Source: Telluria antibiotica (GTDB lineage Bacteria > Pseudomonadota > Gammaproteobacteria > Burkholderiales > Burkholderiaceae_D). Taken from it: a DNA stretch of 64,000 nt. Numbering within the stretch: the first letter of the stretch is position 1; every line of letters starts with the position of its first letter. A program made the translations under genes and the position numbers. The stretch spans positions 186,001 to 250,000 of the forward strand of contig NZ_JAAQOM010000009.1 of the NCBI RefSeq assembly GCF_011682055.1, written 5' to 3'. The notes under the pieces are model-generated. The model had not been told where the DNA came from and made no database searches. It worked only from the letters and a program-made list of their open reading frames with translations. This document shows positions 17,585-26,695 of the stretch, in pieces.

Positions 17585-18478
17585 TCAGCGGATCACGGCC
17601 AGCGCGGCGAATTCCCCCACCGCGAAGTCGACGAACGCGCGCAGCCGCGGGGCCATGTGGCGGCTGCTGCGCAGCACGAGCTGCACGGGCAGGGGTTCCG
17701 GCTCGTAGCCGGCGAGCAGCCGGCGCAGCTGGCCGGCCTGCAGGTCCGGCTCGACCTGGTACGACAGCGCACGGGCGATGCCGAAGCCGTCGCGCGCCGC
17801 CGCCAGCACGGCCTCCACGTCGTTCATGCGCAGGCGCGGGGCGTAGCGCACGACGTGCTCGCGGCCTTCGCCGCGGAAGCGCCATTCGGCCACGCTGCGC
17901 ACGGACGTCGACATGATCAGCTCGTGGCCCGCCAGGTCCGCGGGCACGTGCGGCGTGCCGTGCCGGTCGAGGTAGGCGGGGCTCGCCACCGTCACCCGCC
18001 CGACTGCGCCCAGCCGCCGCGCGACGAGGCTCACGTTCGCGAGCGGGCCGATGCGCACGGCCGCGTCGATGTCGTCCTCGATCAGGTCGACGTTGCGGTC
18101 CGACAGCGTCAGGTCGACCTGGATCTCCGGGTGCAGCGCGAGGAAGCGCGTGACGACGGGCGCCACGTGGCGCCGGCCGAACACGGTGGGCGCCGTCAGC
18201 CGCAGCAGGCCGCGCGGTGCGGCGGCGCCCGGCGGCTGCAGGGCGGCGTCGTAGTCGGCCAGCAGGCGGCGCGCCTGGTCCGCGAGGCGCAGGCCCGTTT
18301 CCGTCGGCGTCAGGCGCCGCGTGCTGCGCTCGAACAGCCGGGCGCCCGCGCGGGTCTCGAGCGTGCCGAGGATGCGCGTGACGGCTGCCGGCGAGCGGCC
18401 CAGCTTGCGCGCGGCGGACGCCATGCTGCCCGCGTCGAGGATGGCGATGAATACGTGCAGCTCGTCGAGTCGGTCCAT
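17585..18478 (-). CDS. LysR-family transcriptional regulator
   Basis: 297 residues. The winged helix-turn-helix is at residues 1-60 (AGSMASAARKLGRSPAAVTRILGTLE), followed by a LysR substrate-binding domain. It is transcribed divergently from the GST gene at 18581 across a 102-base gap that holds a 7-base inverted repeat, the usual LysR arrangement, so control of that GST is likely. The inducer is unknown. Confidence 0.9.
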   Translation of the reverse strand: MDRLDELHVFIAILDAGSMASAARKLGRSPAAVTRILGTLETRAGARLFERSTRRLTPTETGLRLADQARRLLADYDAALQPPGAAAPRGLLRLTAPTVFGRRHVAPVVTRFLALHPEIQVDLTLSDRNVDLIEDDIDAAVRIGPLANVSLVARRLGAVGRVTVASPAYLDRHGTPHVPADLAGHELIMSTSVRSVAEWRFRGEGREHVVRYAPRLRMNDVEAVLAAARDGFGIARALSYQVEPDLQAGQLRRLLAGYEPEPLPVQLVLRSSRHMAPRLRAFVDFAVGEFAALAVIR

Positions 18479-18489
18479 TATTTCAAAAG

Positions 18490-18524
18490 TCGGAATGCTG
18501 AATTGTCATTATGCCGGATTCCGA
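18490..18524. promoter_or_regulatory. Inverted repeat, candidate LysR operator
   Basis: TCGGAAT (18490-18496) and ATTCCGA (18518-18524) form a perfect inverted repeat with a 21-base spacer in the lysR-gst intergenic region. The right arm overlaps the spacer of the predicted gst promoter, so binding would affect its transcription. The spacing is longer than a simple T-N11-A site and would suit a LysR tetramer. Confidence 0.4.
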
Positions 18525-18530
18525 TAAGAA
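18503..18530 (+). promoter_or_regulatory. Candidate gst promoter
   Basis: TTGTCA (18503-18508) and TAAGAA (18525-18530) with a 16-base spacer lie 50 bases before the gst ATG and overlap the inverted repeat described for LysR. The -10 is a modest match. Confidence 0.35.
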
Positions 18531-18580
18531 TGCGTCCGCACTACGATGGCGTCATCGACCACCCACACAGCGAGACGACC

Positions 18581-19180
18581 ATGACCCGCATCCTCCACGG
18601 CACCCGCCTGTCCGGCCACACGCACCGCGTGCTGATGTTCCTGCACTTCCTCGACCTGCCCCATGAATTCGCCGACAGCCCGGCCGCCGTGCGCGCGGCC
18701 CCGGCGTTCCGCGCGTTGAATCCGCTGGGCCAGATTCCCGTCCTGCAGGACGGCGATGTCGTGCTGGCGGACAGCAACGCCATCCTCGTCTACCTCGCGA
18801 AGCGCTACGCGGCCGGCACCGCGTGGCTGCCGGAAGATCCGGTCGGTGCCGCCCGCGTACAGCGCTGGCTGTCGCTGGCGGCGGGCGAGATCGCGTTCGG
18901 CCCGGCCAGCGCGCGCATCTGCAAGCGCTTCTACGACACGGGCGTGCCGGCGGCGTTGTCGCAGACGTTGGCCGGGCGCGTGCTGGGCCTGATGGAAGGC
19001 GAGCTGGCCGCGCGCGACTGGCTTGCGGCCGCCGTGCCGACGATCGCCGATCTCGCGTGCTACAGCTACGTCGCCCACGCGCCGGAAGGCGGCATCGCGC
19101 TGGACGCGTATCCGCACGTGCAAGCGTGGATCGCACGCGTGCAGGCGCTGCCGGGCTTCGTCGCGCTGCCCGCGGAGTAA
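18581..19180 (+). CDS. Glutathione S-transferase family protein
   Basis: 199 residues. The thioredoxin-like N-domain has LHGTRLSGHTHRVLMFL, the cis-Pro loop NPLGQIPVLQDGDVVLADSNAILVYL (shown in part: GQIPVL and DSNAIL), and an all-alpha C-domain. It would conjugate or reduce electrophiles with glutathione. The ATG at 18581 is the only start compatible with the fold. It is next to a divergent LysR gene and followed six bases later by a PNPOx-like gene, probably in one operon. Confidence 0.88.
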   Translation: MTRILHGTRLSGHTHRVLMFLHFLDLPHEFADSPAAVRAAPAFRALNPLGQIPVLQDGDVVLADSNAILVYLAKRYAAGTAWLPEDPVGAARVQRWLSLAAGEIAFGPASARICKRFYDTGVPAALSQTLAGRVLGLMEGELAARDWLAAAVPTIADLACYSYVAHAPEGGIALDAYPHVQAWIARVQALPGFVALPAE

Positions 19181-19186
19181 TCGATC

Positions 19187-20080
19187 ATGGATGGCGACCG
19201 CATTCCCATGCCCTTCCATGAAGGCGAGTTGCGCGCGCAGGCACTGGCCGGTGTCGAGCCGTTCAGCGCGCCGATCCGCAATCGCATGCCGGATCAGCAC
19301 CGCACGTTCTTCCCGTTGCTGCCTTTCGTCTGCGTGGCCGTCGCGGACGCCGACGGCTGGCCGCTCGCCACGCTCGTGCAAGGTCCGCCGGGCTTCGCCG
19401 CATCGCCCGATCCGGCGCGCCTCGACGTGGCCGCGCTGCCGACAGTGTGCGACCCCGTGCGGGCGCGCCTGCTGGCCGGCTCGCCGATCGGCATGCTGGG
19501 CATCGACGTCGGCACGCGCCGGCGCAACCGCCTGAACGGGGTCGTCGCGCTGGTTGGGGAAAACGGCTTCGCCGTCGACGTCGTGCAATCGTTCGGCAAC
19601 TGTCCGCGCTACATCCACGTCCGGTCGCTGGTGCCGGTCGAGCGCGCGCGCGGCCCGGTGACGATGTTCCGTACCAACGTCCCGGACCGGGCGCGCGCCA
19701 TGCTGCTTGAGGCGACGACGTTGTTCGTCGCGAGTGCCAGCGGCGCCGGCGCGGAAGGGGCCGCGGCGGGCCTGGACGTTTCGCATCGGGGTGGCCCGGC
19801 CGGCTTCGCGCGGCTGGACGGCGACGTGCTGACGGTGCCGGACTTCGCGGGCAACCGCTACTTCAACACGCTCGGCAATTTCGTCGCGGAGCCGCGCGCG
19901 GCGATCGTGCTGGCCGACGTCGCGACGGGAGACATGCTGCAGCTGCAGGGCCGCGTCGACGTCGACTGGACCGCGGCCGACCCGGGCCGCGTGCCACCGG
20001 TGGAGCGCGTGTGGCGCTTCCGCATCGAGCGGGGCTGGCTGCGGCCGGGCGCGTTCGGGCTGGCCGAGCGCACGGAATGA
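19187..20080 (+). CDS. Pyridoxamine 5'-phosphate oxidase-like flavin-binding protein
   Basis: 297 residues with a split-barrel flavin-binding fold: FVCVAVADADGWPLATLVQG near 45-65 and FAGNRYFNTLGNFVAEPRAAIVL (in part: NRYFNTLGNF) near 225. Members bind FMN, F420 or heme and act as oxidoreductases. The middle part SFGNCPRYIHVR is a conserved block in this subfamily. It lies six bases after the GST, suggesting a joint detoxification role. Its stop codon directly abuts that of the convergent topoisomerase gene. Confidence 0.8.
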   Translation: MDGDRIPMPFHEGELRAQALAGVEPFSAPIRNRMPDQHRTFFPLLPFVCVAVADADGWPLATLVQGPPGFAASPDPARLDVAALPTVCDPVRARLLAGSPIGMLGIDVGTRRRNRLNGVVALVGENGFAVDVVQSFGNCPRYIHVRSLVPVERARGPVTMFRTNVPDRARAMLLEATTLFVASASGAGAEGAAAGLDVSHRGGPAGFARLDGDVLTVPDFAGNRYFNTLGNFVAEPRAAIVLADVATGDMLQLQGRVDVDWTAADPGRVPPVERVWRFRIERGWLRPGAFGLAERTE

Positions 20081-21208
20081 TCAGGCGGCGCGGCGCTTGA
20101 CGGCCAGGTCGGCGTCCGCGGTTTCCTGCGCGAGGCGGCGTTCCAGCATCGCCAGCACGGCCGCTTCTTCCGGCTGCAGGTCCTGCAAGTCCTCGACGAG
20201 GCTTTCCTCGGCGCGGGCGCGCAAGCCTTCCAGCATCGTGCCGTCGAGATAGGCGTCCAGCACGGCCGGGTGCACGTAGCACTTGCGGCACACGGACGGC
20301 GTATTGCCGAGCCGTTCGGCGACGGATTCGATGGCGCGCACGACGTTCTTCTTGGCCTGGGCGTCGGAATCGACGGTCTCGAATTCCTGCAGCGCCATCG
20401 CGGCGAGGACCGTGCCGGACCACGTGCGGAAGTCCTTCGCCGTGTAATCCTCGCCCGTGATCGTGCGCAGGTAGTCGTTCACGTCGGAAGAACCCACCGT
20501 GTGGCGTTCGCCGTCCTCGTCGAGGTACTGGAACAGGTCCTGGCCGGGCAGGTCGCGCGTGCGCTGGATGATGCGCGCCAGCCGCCGGTCGTGCACCGTG
20601 ACGTCGTGGTAGACGCCGCTCTTGCCGCGGAAGCGGAATTCGACTTCGCTGCCGTCGATCTTGACGTGCCGGTTGCGCAACGTGGTCAGCCCGTACGACT
20701 TGTTCTCGCGGGCGTATTCGTCGTTACCGATGCGCATCATCGTCGCCTCGAGCAGGTAGACGATCGTCGCCAGGACTTTTTCGCGCGGCAGGCCGGGCAG
20801 GGCGAGGGCGCGGTCGACTTCCTTGCGGATCTTCGGCAGTGCCTTGCCGAAGTTGATCATGCGTTCGTATTTCACTTCGTCGCGCACCGCGCGCCATCTC
20901 GGATGGTATCGGTACTGTTTTCTCCCGCGCGCATCGCGTCCAGTCGCCTGCAGGTGGCCGTTGGCTTGCGGGCAGATCCACACGTCCGTCCACGCGGGCG
21001 GGATCGCGAGCGACTTGATGCGTTTCAGCGTCGCCTCGTCGTCGACGGGTTCGCCCTTCGCATCGACGTAGCGGAACGCGTCGCCATCCGGCTCGCGGTG
21101 GATGCCCGGCCGGTCGTCGAGGACATAGCGCAAACCCGCGGCCTTCGCGGCGGCGGGCGGATCGGTGTTCGGCACGGCACTGGCGGGCGTGGCGTCTTCG
21201 CTGTTCAT
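20081..21208 (-). CDS. DNA topoisomerase IB
   Basis: 375 residues, the bacterial/poxvirus type IB enzyme, which relaxes supercoils through a 3'-phosphotyrosyl link. Active residues are visible: Arg178/Arg180 region (LRNRHVKI), Lys196 (FRGKSGV), Arg261 (KDFRTWSG) and nucleophile Tyr311 (CRKCYVHPAV). The N-terminal 80 residues include the typical SLAIPPAWTDVWICP block. The enzyme is cytosolic, and the gene is divergent from the small protein at 21295. Confidence 0.93.
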   Translation of the reverse strand: MNSEDATPASAVPNTDPPAAAKAAGLRYVLDDRPGIHREPDGDAFRYVDAKGEPVDDEATLKRIKSLAIPPAWTDVWICPQANGHLQATGRDARGRKQYRYHPRWRAVRDEVKYERMINFGKALPKIRKEVDRALALPGLPREKVLATIVYLLEATMMRIGNDEYARENKSYGLTTLRNRHVKIDGSEVEFRFRGKSGVYHDVTVHDRRLARIIQRTRDLPGQDLFQYLDEDGERHTVGSSDVNDYLRTITGEDYTAKDFRTWSGTVLAAMALQEFETVDSDAQAKKNVVRAIESVAERLGNTPSVCRKCYVHPAVLDAYLDGTMLEGLRARAEESLVEDLQDLQPEEAAVLAMLERRLAQETADADLAVKRRAA

Positions 21209-21294
21209 CGGGGGCTCGTCGTTCGACTGGTGCGCCCAGTCTACGCTGGCGCCCTGTGCGCACCGTTCGGGAACTAACGTAGCTAGAATGCCGG

Positions 21295-21609
21295 ATGCCC
21301 AGACAAAATCCCATCTTCCCCGGCCCGCGCACGGCGCGCGGCCTCGTGCTCGCCGTGCTGCTGTCGAATGCCGACCAGGCGGGCGCCGAACCGTTGCGCG
21401 GCCGCGTGACGCTCGCCGCCATCGTCCGCGCCCTCAAGCGCAAATACCACTGGCCCATCGAGACGACGAGTTTTCCGTCGAACGCGCCGGACGGACGCGC
21501 GACCTGGGCGACCGTGTACAGCCTGCCGCCCGACGTCATCGCGGCCGCGCTCGACGCGCGCGGGCGCGACTGGCTGAGGAGCAGCCTCGGGGAGCGCGGC
21601 GCCGGATGA
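21295..21609 (+). CDS. Hypothetical protein, possible winged-helix
   Basis: 104 residues, not recognised with certainty. The central part (LAAIVRALKRKYHWPIETT) followed by a short beta segment and a final helix resembles small winged-helix proteins, but no key residues can be named. It is basic at the N-terminus. It is transcribed divergently from topoisomerase IB and converges on the antiporter gene. Coding status is supported by codon-position GC bias and by filling the gap neatly. Confidence 0.6.
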   Translation: MPRQNPIFPGPRTARGLVLAVLLSNADQAGAEPLRGRVTLAAIVRALKRKYHWPIETTSFPSNAPDGRATWATVYSLPPDVIAAALDARGRDWLRSSLGERGAG

Positions 21610-21616
21610 GCCGCAG

Positions 21617-23242
21617 TCAATCCTGCTGGTAGCGCGCTTCCAGCAGGTCGATCTGGCGCAGCAGCTTGCGCGCCGTTTCGTCCGAGACGTCCATGCGGCG
21701 GGCGAGGCGCAGCACCGTGTCGCGCTCTGCGTTCAGCGCGAGCAGGCGGTATTGCCGTTCCGTGCGCTGCAGCGCCTGCGCGTCGCTGTGGCCCACCGCG
21801 GCATCGGCCGTCGCGAGGCGGTGCCGGTACAACCGCAGTACGTGCGCGAGGGCCTGGCCGTGCTGGTCCGCCGTGCCGGCATCGGCCTTCTGCGCCTGTT
21901 CCAGCGCCGTGATCGCCGCCTGCGTGGCCGCGTGGCGCGCGTCGTCCTCGCTGCACGTCGCTTCCGGCTCGTCCGGCATCGTCAGGCCGCGCAGCACGGC
22001 GGGCAGCGCGGCGCTGGCCAGCAGCAGCGAGAACACGATCACCGTGGCGGCCAGGAAGATCGCCAGCTGGCGGGCCGGGAACGGATCGCCGTTCGGCAAC
22101 GAGAGCGGCAGTGTCATCACGCCTGCCATCGTGAGCGCCCCGCGCACGCCGGACACGGAGGTCGCGAGCATCACGCGCAGCCGCGGCTTGAACAGCTGGC
22201 GGCCGAGCCGCTTGCGGTTCAGCAGCGTCAGTTGCAGCGAGATCCAGACCCACGCGAAGCGCAGCAGCACGAGGCCCACGCTCAGCGCGAGCGCACGGCC
22301 GGCGAGCCAGGCCAGGTCGAACGGCGCGCCGCCGGCCGGGTGCAGGGCGCCGCGCACGATGTCGGGCAGTTGCTCGCCCAGCAGCACGAACATGGTGCCG
22401 TTCAACGTGAACTGCAGCGTGTCCCAGATGACGTTGCGGCGGATGCGCGTACCGGGCGTGGCGGCGCCGGACAGTTCCAGGTAGCTCATCGTGACACCCG
22501 CCGCGACGGCCGCCAGGATGCCGGACGCGTTCAGGCGTTCGGCCACGAGGTAGGCGCCGAACGGCGTCAGCAGGTTGATGAGCACGGGCACGCCGTCCGT
22601 CTCGCCGAAGCGGCGCTGCAGGATGCCGTGCGTGCGCGTGATGGCGACCGTGATCGCGACGCCGGCCGCGACACCGGCCAGCGCGATCCACAGGAACGTC
22701 AGGCTCGCGCGCGTCGGCGAGAATTGCCCCGTCATGGCGGCGGCCACGGCGAAGCGGAAGCACACGAGGCCACTCGCATCGTTGAGCAGGCTTTCGCCCT
22801 CGATGATGTGCTGCAGGCGCGGCGGCATCGGCACGCGCGCCGTGATCGACGACACGGCCACGGGGTCGGTCGGCGCCACGATGGCGGCCAGCGCGAACGC
22901 GACGGCCAGCGGCATCGCGGGGATCATCCAGTGCAGCAGCCAGCCGGCGCCGGCGACGGTGAACATGACGAGGCCCAGCGCCAGCTCGAGGATCGTCGCC
23001 TTGTCGCGGAACAGCCCGATCTTCGGAATGCGCCAGCCGTCCACGAACAGCAGCGGCGGCAGGAACAGCAGGAAGAAGATGTCCGGGTCGAGCGCGACGC
23101 CGTGGCGGAACACCCCGGAGATCACGGCGCCCAGCGCGATCTGGATCAGCGGCAGCGGCAGCGCGACGGGCAGCAGGCGCGCCAGGTAGGCGCTGGCGAT
23201 CACGGCGACCAGCATCGCCAGCACGACTTCGACGGTCTCCAT
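21617..23242 (-). CDS. Na+/H+ antiporter, CPA1 family
   Basis: 541 residues. About 12 membrane helices are visible, with FFLLFLPPLLFVDGWRIP in the third, TDPVAV (transport-site Asp) in the next ones and GVRGALTMAGVMTLPL further on; these are NhaP/YjcE-type signatures. The C-terminal 150 residues form a charged cytosolic tail. It exchanges sodium or potassium for protons at the inner membrane. The ATG at 23242 follows a perfect AAGGAGG site. Confidence 0.92.
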   Translation of the reverse strand: METVEVVLAMLVAVIASAYLARLLPVALPLPLIQIALGAVISGVFRHGVALDPDIFFLLFLPPLLFVDGWRIPKIGLFRDKATILELALGLVMFTVAGAGWLLHWMIPAMPLAVAFALAAIVAPTDPVAVSSITARVPMPPRLQHIIEGESLLNDASGLVCFRFAVAAAMTGQFSPTRASLTFLWIALAGVAAGVAITVAITRTHGILQRRFGETDGVPVLINLLTPFGAYLVAERLNASGILAAVAAGVTMSYLELSGAATPGTRIRRNVIWDTLQFTLNGTMFVLLGEQLPDIVRGALHPAGGAPFDLAWLAGRALALSVGLVLLRFAWVWISLQLTLLNRKRLGRQLFKPRLRVMLATSVSGVRGALTMAGVMTLPLSLPNGDPFPARQLAIFLAATVIVFSLLLASAALPAVLRGLTMPDEPEATCSEDDARHAATQAAITALEQAQKADAGTADQHGQALAHVLRLYRHRLATADAAVGHSDAQALQRTERQYRLLALNAERDTVLRLARRMDVSDETARKLLRQIDLLEARYQQD

Positions 23243-23331
23243 GGCACCTCCTTTCCGTGCCGATGATAAGGGATGGGCCAGATGGGCGCGGTACGGTATG
23301 CTTGTGTGTATTGACATCTCCGGGAGACGCC

Positions 23332-24315
23332 ATGACATCCACACTGCGTATGCTGCTGGCATCCGTACTGGCCGCGCTGTCCACCGCCGCCGCGGCCCAG
23401 GTCTACCACGTGGCCGAGATGAACGCGACCCAGATCGGGGCGCTCGACCGCGCGCGCACGGCCGTGATCCTGACGGGCGGCATCCTCGAGGAACACGGAC
23501 CCGCGCTGCCGTCCGGGACGGACACCTTCATGAACGAGTGGTGGACGCAGTCGCTCGCGGAGGCGATCGTCGCGCGGCCCGGCTGGAAGGTCCTGCGATT
23601 CCCCACGATCCCGCTCGGTACGTCCGGTGCGAACGTGTTCGGCGGGCGCCACGTGTTCCCCGGCTCGTACACGGTGCGCCCGGAAACGGAGCGCGACGTC
23701 TTCATGGATCTCGCCAGCGCGCTGGGCGAGCAGGGCTTCCGCTGGATCTTCGTGATGCACAACCACGGTTCGCCCTTGCACAACCTGATGCTCGACCAGG
23801 CCGGCGACTACTTCCATGACACGTACGGCGGCACGATGATGAACCTGCCCGGCCTGCTGCTGGGCGACACGGAAGCCGCGCGGGCGCGTCCCGCGGCAGC
23901 CATGCGGGAAGAGGGGCATTTCGAGGTGCACGCGGGGATGTCGGAGACGAGCCGCATCCTGTTCCTGCGTCCCGACCTCGTGGCTGGCACGTACGCGACG
24001 GTGCCCGCGAACACGGCCGATTCGCCGGCCGACGCGGCGCGCATCGCCCGCGCGCCCGGCTGGCAGGGTTATATCGGGTCGCCGCGGCAGGCGAGCAGCG
24101 CATACGGCGCGCGCGAGATGCGCGAGCGTTCGGCGCTGTTCAACCGCACGGCGCTCGCGGTGCTGGACGGGGCGGATCCGGCGCAGTGGACGCGCTTGTC
24201 GGCCGTCGCGTTCAAGGATCCGGTCATCGACGGCGTCGAGCGGGGGACGCGCGCAGAGGCGGACCGGATCGCGCAGGCGCAGCGTGATTGGTTGAAACGG
24301 CACGGCGTGAAGTGA
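23332..24315 (+). CDS. Secreted creatininase-family amidohydrolase
   Basis: 327 residues with a Sec signal peptide (cleavage after AAAAQ, about residue 23). The creatininase metal-binding motif is intact: Glu53, His55 and Asp64 in LEEHGPALPSGTD, with later MHNHGSPLHN. The family hydrolyses cyclic amides such as creatinine or formamides in cofactor synthesis; members with signal peptides are not well characterised, so the substrate is open. The ATG at 23332 lies behind GGAG; earlier in-frame codons would remove the signal peptide from the N-terminus. Confidence 0.85.
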   Translation: MTSTLRMLLASVLAALSTAAAAQVYHVAEMNATQIGALDRARTAVILTGGILEEHGPALPSGTDTFMNEWWTQSLAEAIVARPGWKVLRFPTIPLGTSGANVFGGRHVFPGSYTVRPETERDVFMDLASALGEQGFRWIFVMHNHGSPLHNLMLDQAGDYFHDTYGGTMMNLPGLLLGDTEAARARPAAAMREEGHFEVHAGMSETSRILFLRPDLVAGTYATVPANTADSPADAARIARAPGWQGYIGSPRQASSAYGAREMRERSALFNRTALAVLDGADPAQWTRLSAVAFKDPVIDGVERGTRAEADRIAQAQRDWLKRHGVK

Positions 24316-24340
24316 ACGCCGGCGTCGCGGTATGCCGGCA

Positions 24341-24410
24341 CGCGTGGGCACGGGGTGCCGACCCTACGGCCAGCGAGAGTATCGTAGGGTGGGCTCCCCG
24401 AGCCCACGCG
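24341..24410. repeat. REP-like inverted-repeat pair (copy 1)
   Basis: Left arm 24341-24368 begins CGCGTGGGCACGGGG and right arm 24383-24410 is its inverse complement in 25 of 28 positions, with a 14-base spacer. Each arm is itself a hairpin: GTGGGC with a 5-base C- or G-rich loop and its complement. It lies in the convergent gap between the creatininase-like and kinase genes. A related pair in the opposite arrangement is at 29145-29222. It is probably a dispersed palindromic element that also works as a bidirectional terminator. Confidence 0.8.
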
Positions 24411-24449
24411 AAACGTCGCGGACCCGCATCGTAAAGTGCCCACCGCGGA

Positions 24450-26690
24450 TCAGCGGCGGATATTTGCTTCCGCGGCCGCAGCGAGGATATCGGCCAACTG
24501 CATCGTATTGACCGGCTTGACGAGATAATGGTCGAACCCGGCCGCCATCGACGCGTCGCGGTCCTGCTGGCGGCCGTAGCCCGTCATCGCGATCAGCGTG
24601 GACCCCGCGGCCTGGGGCAGCAGGCGTAGTCGGCGTGCCAGTTCGTTGCCGTCGAAATCGGGCAGCCCGATGTCGAGCAGGCACACTTCCGGCACGAACG
24701 TCTTCGCCAGTGCCAGCGCGTCGGTGGCGGAATACGCGACTTCCACACGGTGCCCGCCGGAGCGCAGGAACAGCTGCAAGGTGTGCACGGCATCGACGTT
24801 GTCGTCCACGAGCAGGATGCGCAGCGGCACGGCGCCCTCGCCCTGGCGTTCGCCGACGACGGACGGCGGCGCAAGCACGACGTCCTGCGTGTAGCAGGGC
24901 AGGCGCACGGTGAACGTGGAGCCTTTGCCGAGGCCCGCGCTGTACGCCTTCACTTCGCCGCCGTGCAATTCCACGAGGCTCTTCACGAGGGCCAGGCCGA
25001 GGCCGAGGCCGCCCTGCGACCGGTCCGGCGTGCGCTCGGCCTGCGTGAACAGGTCGAACACGCGCTCGACGAGCGCAGGCTCCATGCCGATGCCGTCGTC
25101 CGCGACCGTCAGCACATAGTCGTCGCCGTCGGCGTCCACGCGCAGCTGGATCGTGCCGCCTTCCGGCGTGTACTTGGTCGCGTTGTTGAGCAGGTTCGCG
25201 CATACCTGCACGAGGCGCTTGTGGTCGCCCTTGACGTAGGCGGGTGCGGGCGGCAGCTCGATCACGACGCGGTGGCGGCGCGCGGCGATCAGGGGTCGGA
25301 TCTGCTCGGCCGCATCGTCGACGACGCGCTTGAAATCGAGCACCTGCGTCGCCAGCGACACGAGGCCGCGCGTCACGCGCGACACGTCCAGCAGGTCGTC
25401 GACGAGGCTCGTCATGTGGTCGACCTGGCGCACGATGATGGAGCAGGTCTGCGTGATCTGGGCGTTATCGGAGTGCAGCAGCTTGAGGAGGTGGGCGCCC
25501 GTGCTGATCGGTGCCAGGGGATTGCGCAGTTCGTGCGCGAGCATCGCGAGGAATTCGTCCTTTCGCTGGTCGGCCGCGCGCAGCTCGCGCTCGGCGAGCG
25601 ACCGGGCCGTCTCCTTCTTTTGCAGCGCGGCCGCCATGCGGTCCAGCGCGAGCGCCAGATTGCCGATCTCCTCGTGGCCGTAGGCGATGCCGGAGCGCGC
25701 CTCGAGGTCGCCGGCCGCGATGCGTTCGGCCGTGCCCATCAGCTTGCGCACGCGCTGGACGATCAGCACGTCGCCGACGAGCCATGCGGCCAGCAGCGCG
25801 AGCAAGGTCGTGGCGCCGAGGCCGAGCAGCGACATGATCTGGTCGTGGCGCGCGGCCGAGACGATCGTCTCCGTGGGGATGCCGATCGTGACCGTGTAGT
25901 CGGTCAGCGCGGGCGCGCCCACGCGGGCGAACGTGTGCAGGCGCTCGATGCCGTCGTCGCCGCGGATCGTCACGGCGCGCTGGCCCGCGGTGTTCATCGC
26001 CTCCAGCGTCGCGGGCGACAGCTTGGTGCCGAAGTAGCGTTCCGGATCGGGCCGGCGCGAAATGATGCTGCCGCGCGCGTCCGCCGTCGCCAGCACGGAG
26101 CCGGGCGGCAGATTGATGTCGTTGATGAAGGTGTCGAGGCCTTCCAGGTCCATCGCCGCGAACACGACGGCCAGCACCTTGCCGCTGCGGTCGATGACGG
26201 GGTAGGTGAGGTTGATCGTGTGCTTCTTGATGACGCGGCCGAACACATAGTCGCCGGCGATGAAGCGGCGCTCCGAGATGGCGCGGCGGAAGTGGCTGCG
26301 GTCGCCCAGGTTGACGGGATGCAGCAGCGGCACGGCGCTGCACGTGACGTCGCCGTTCAGCTGGATGAGGCCGAAATTGACGAAGCCCTCGTTGCGGTCG
26401 AGGACGTCGGACAGCAGCGACGTGCACTTGGCCGTGTCGCCCATCAGGTCGGGGACGCTGGCCAGGTCGACGAGGATCTGGCGCGCGCCCTCGATCGATT
26501 GGGCTTCGTTGGCGGCCGCCATGCCGGTCAGGCGGCGCAGGTTTTCTTCGGATGCCTTGACGGCATGCTCGCGTTCGCGGATGCCGGACAGGATCGTCAT
26601 TACCGCCAACGGGGTGATCGCCAGCGCGACCAGCAACATGAGCCGGCTGCGCAGGCTGTTCAGCCGAAAGCGGCTCAAGCGAGATGTCAT
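24450..26690 (-). CDS. Membrane hybrid sensor histidine kinase/response regulator
   Basis: 746 residues. Membrane helix at about 18-37, a periplasmic dCache-type sensor (about 40-280) with a second helix near 285-305, HAMP, coiled-coil, HisKA with AHELRNPLAP (His386), HATPase_c with DDGIGM and GLGLGLALV, then a receiver with Asp673 in LDIGLPDFDG. All catalytic residues are present. It shares its layout and the ALTGYGRQ-type beta-4 region of the receiver with the kinase at 1791-3995. It is followed on the other side by the aminotransferase-like gene, five bases upstream on the same strand, so the two may share a transcript. Confidence 0.92.
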   Translation of the reverse strand: MTSRLSRFRLNSLRSRLMLLVALAITPLAVMTILSGIREREHAVKASEENLRRLTGMAAANEAQSIEGARQILVDLASVPDLMGDTAKCTSLLSDVLDRNEGFVNFGLIQLNGDVTCSAVPLLHPVNLGDRSHFRRAISERRFIAGDYVFGRVIKKHTINLTYPVIDRSGKVLAVVFAAMDLEGLDTFINDINLPPGSVLATADARGSIISRRPDPERYFGTKLSPATLEAMNTAGQRAVTIRGDDGIERLHTFARVGAPALTDYTVTIGIPTETIVSAARHDQIMSLLGLGATTLLALLAAWLVGDVLIVQRVRKLMGTAERIAAGDLEARSGIAYGHEEIGNLALALDRMAAALQKKETARSLAERELRAADQRKDEFLAMLAHELRNPLAPISTGAHLLKLLHSDNAQITQTCSIIVRQVDHMTSLVDDLLDVSRVTRGLVSLATQVLDFKRVVDDAAEQIRPLIAARRHRVVIELPPAPAYVKGDHKRLVQVCANLLNNATKYTPEGGTIQLRVDADGDDYVLTVADDGIGMEPALVERVFDLFTQAERTPDRSQGGLGLGLALVKSLVELHGGEVKAYSAGLGKGSTFTVRLPCYTQDVVLAPPSVVGERQGEGAVPLRILLVDDNVDAVHTLQLFLRSGGHRVEVAYSATDALALAKTFVPEVCLLDIGLPDFDGNELARRLRLLPQAAGSTLIAMTGYGRQQDRDASMAAGFDHYLVKPVNTMQLADILAAAAEANIRR

Positions 26691-26695
26691 CTTAT

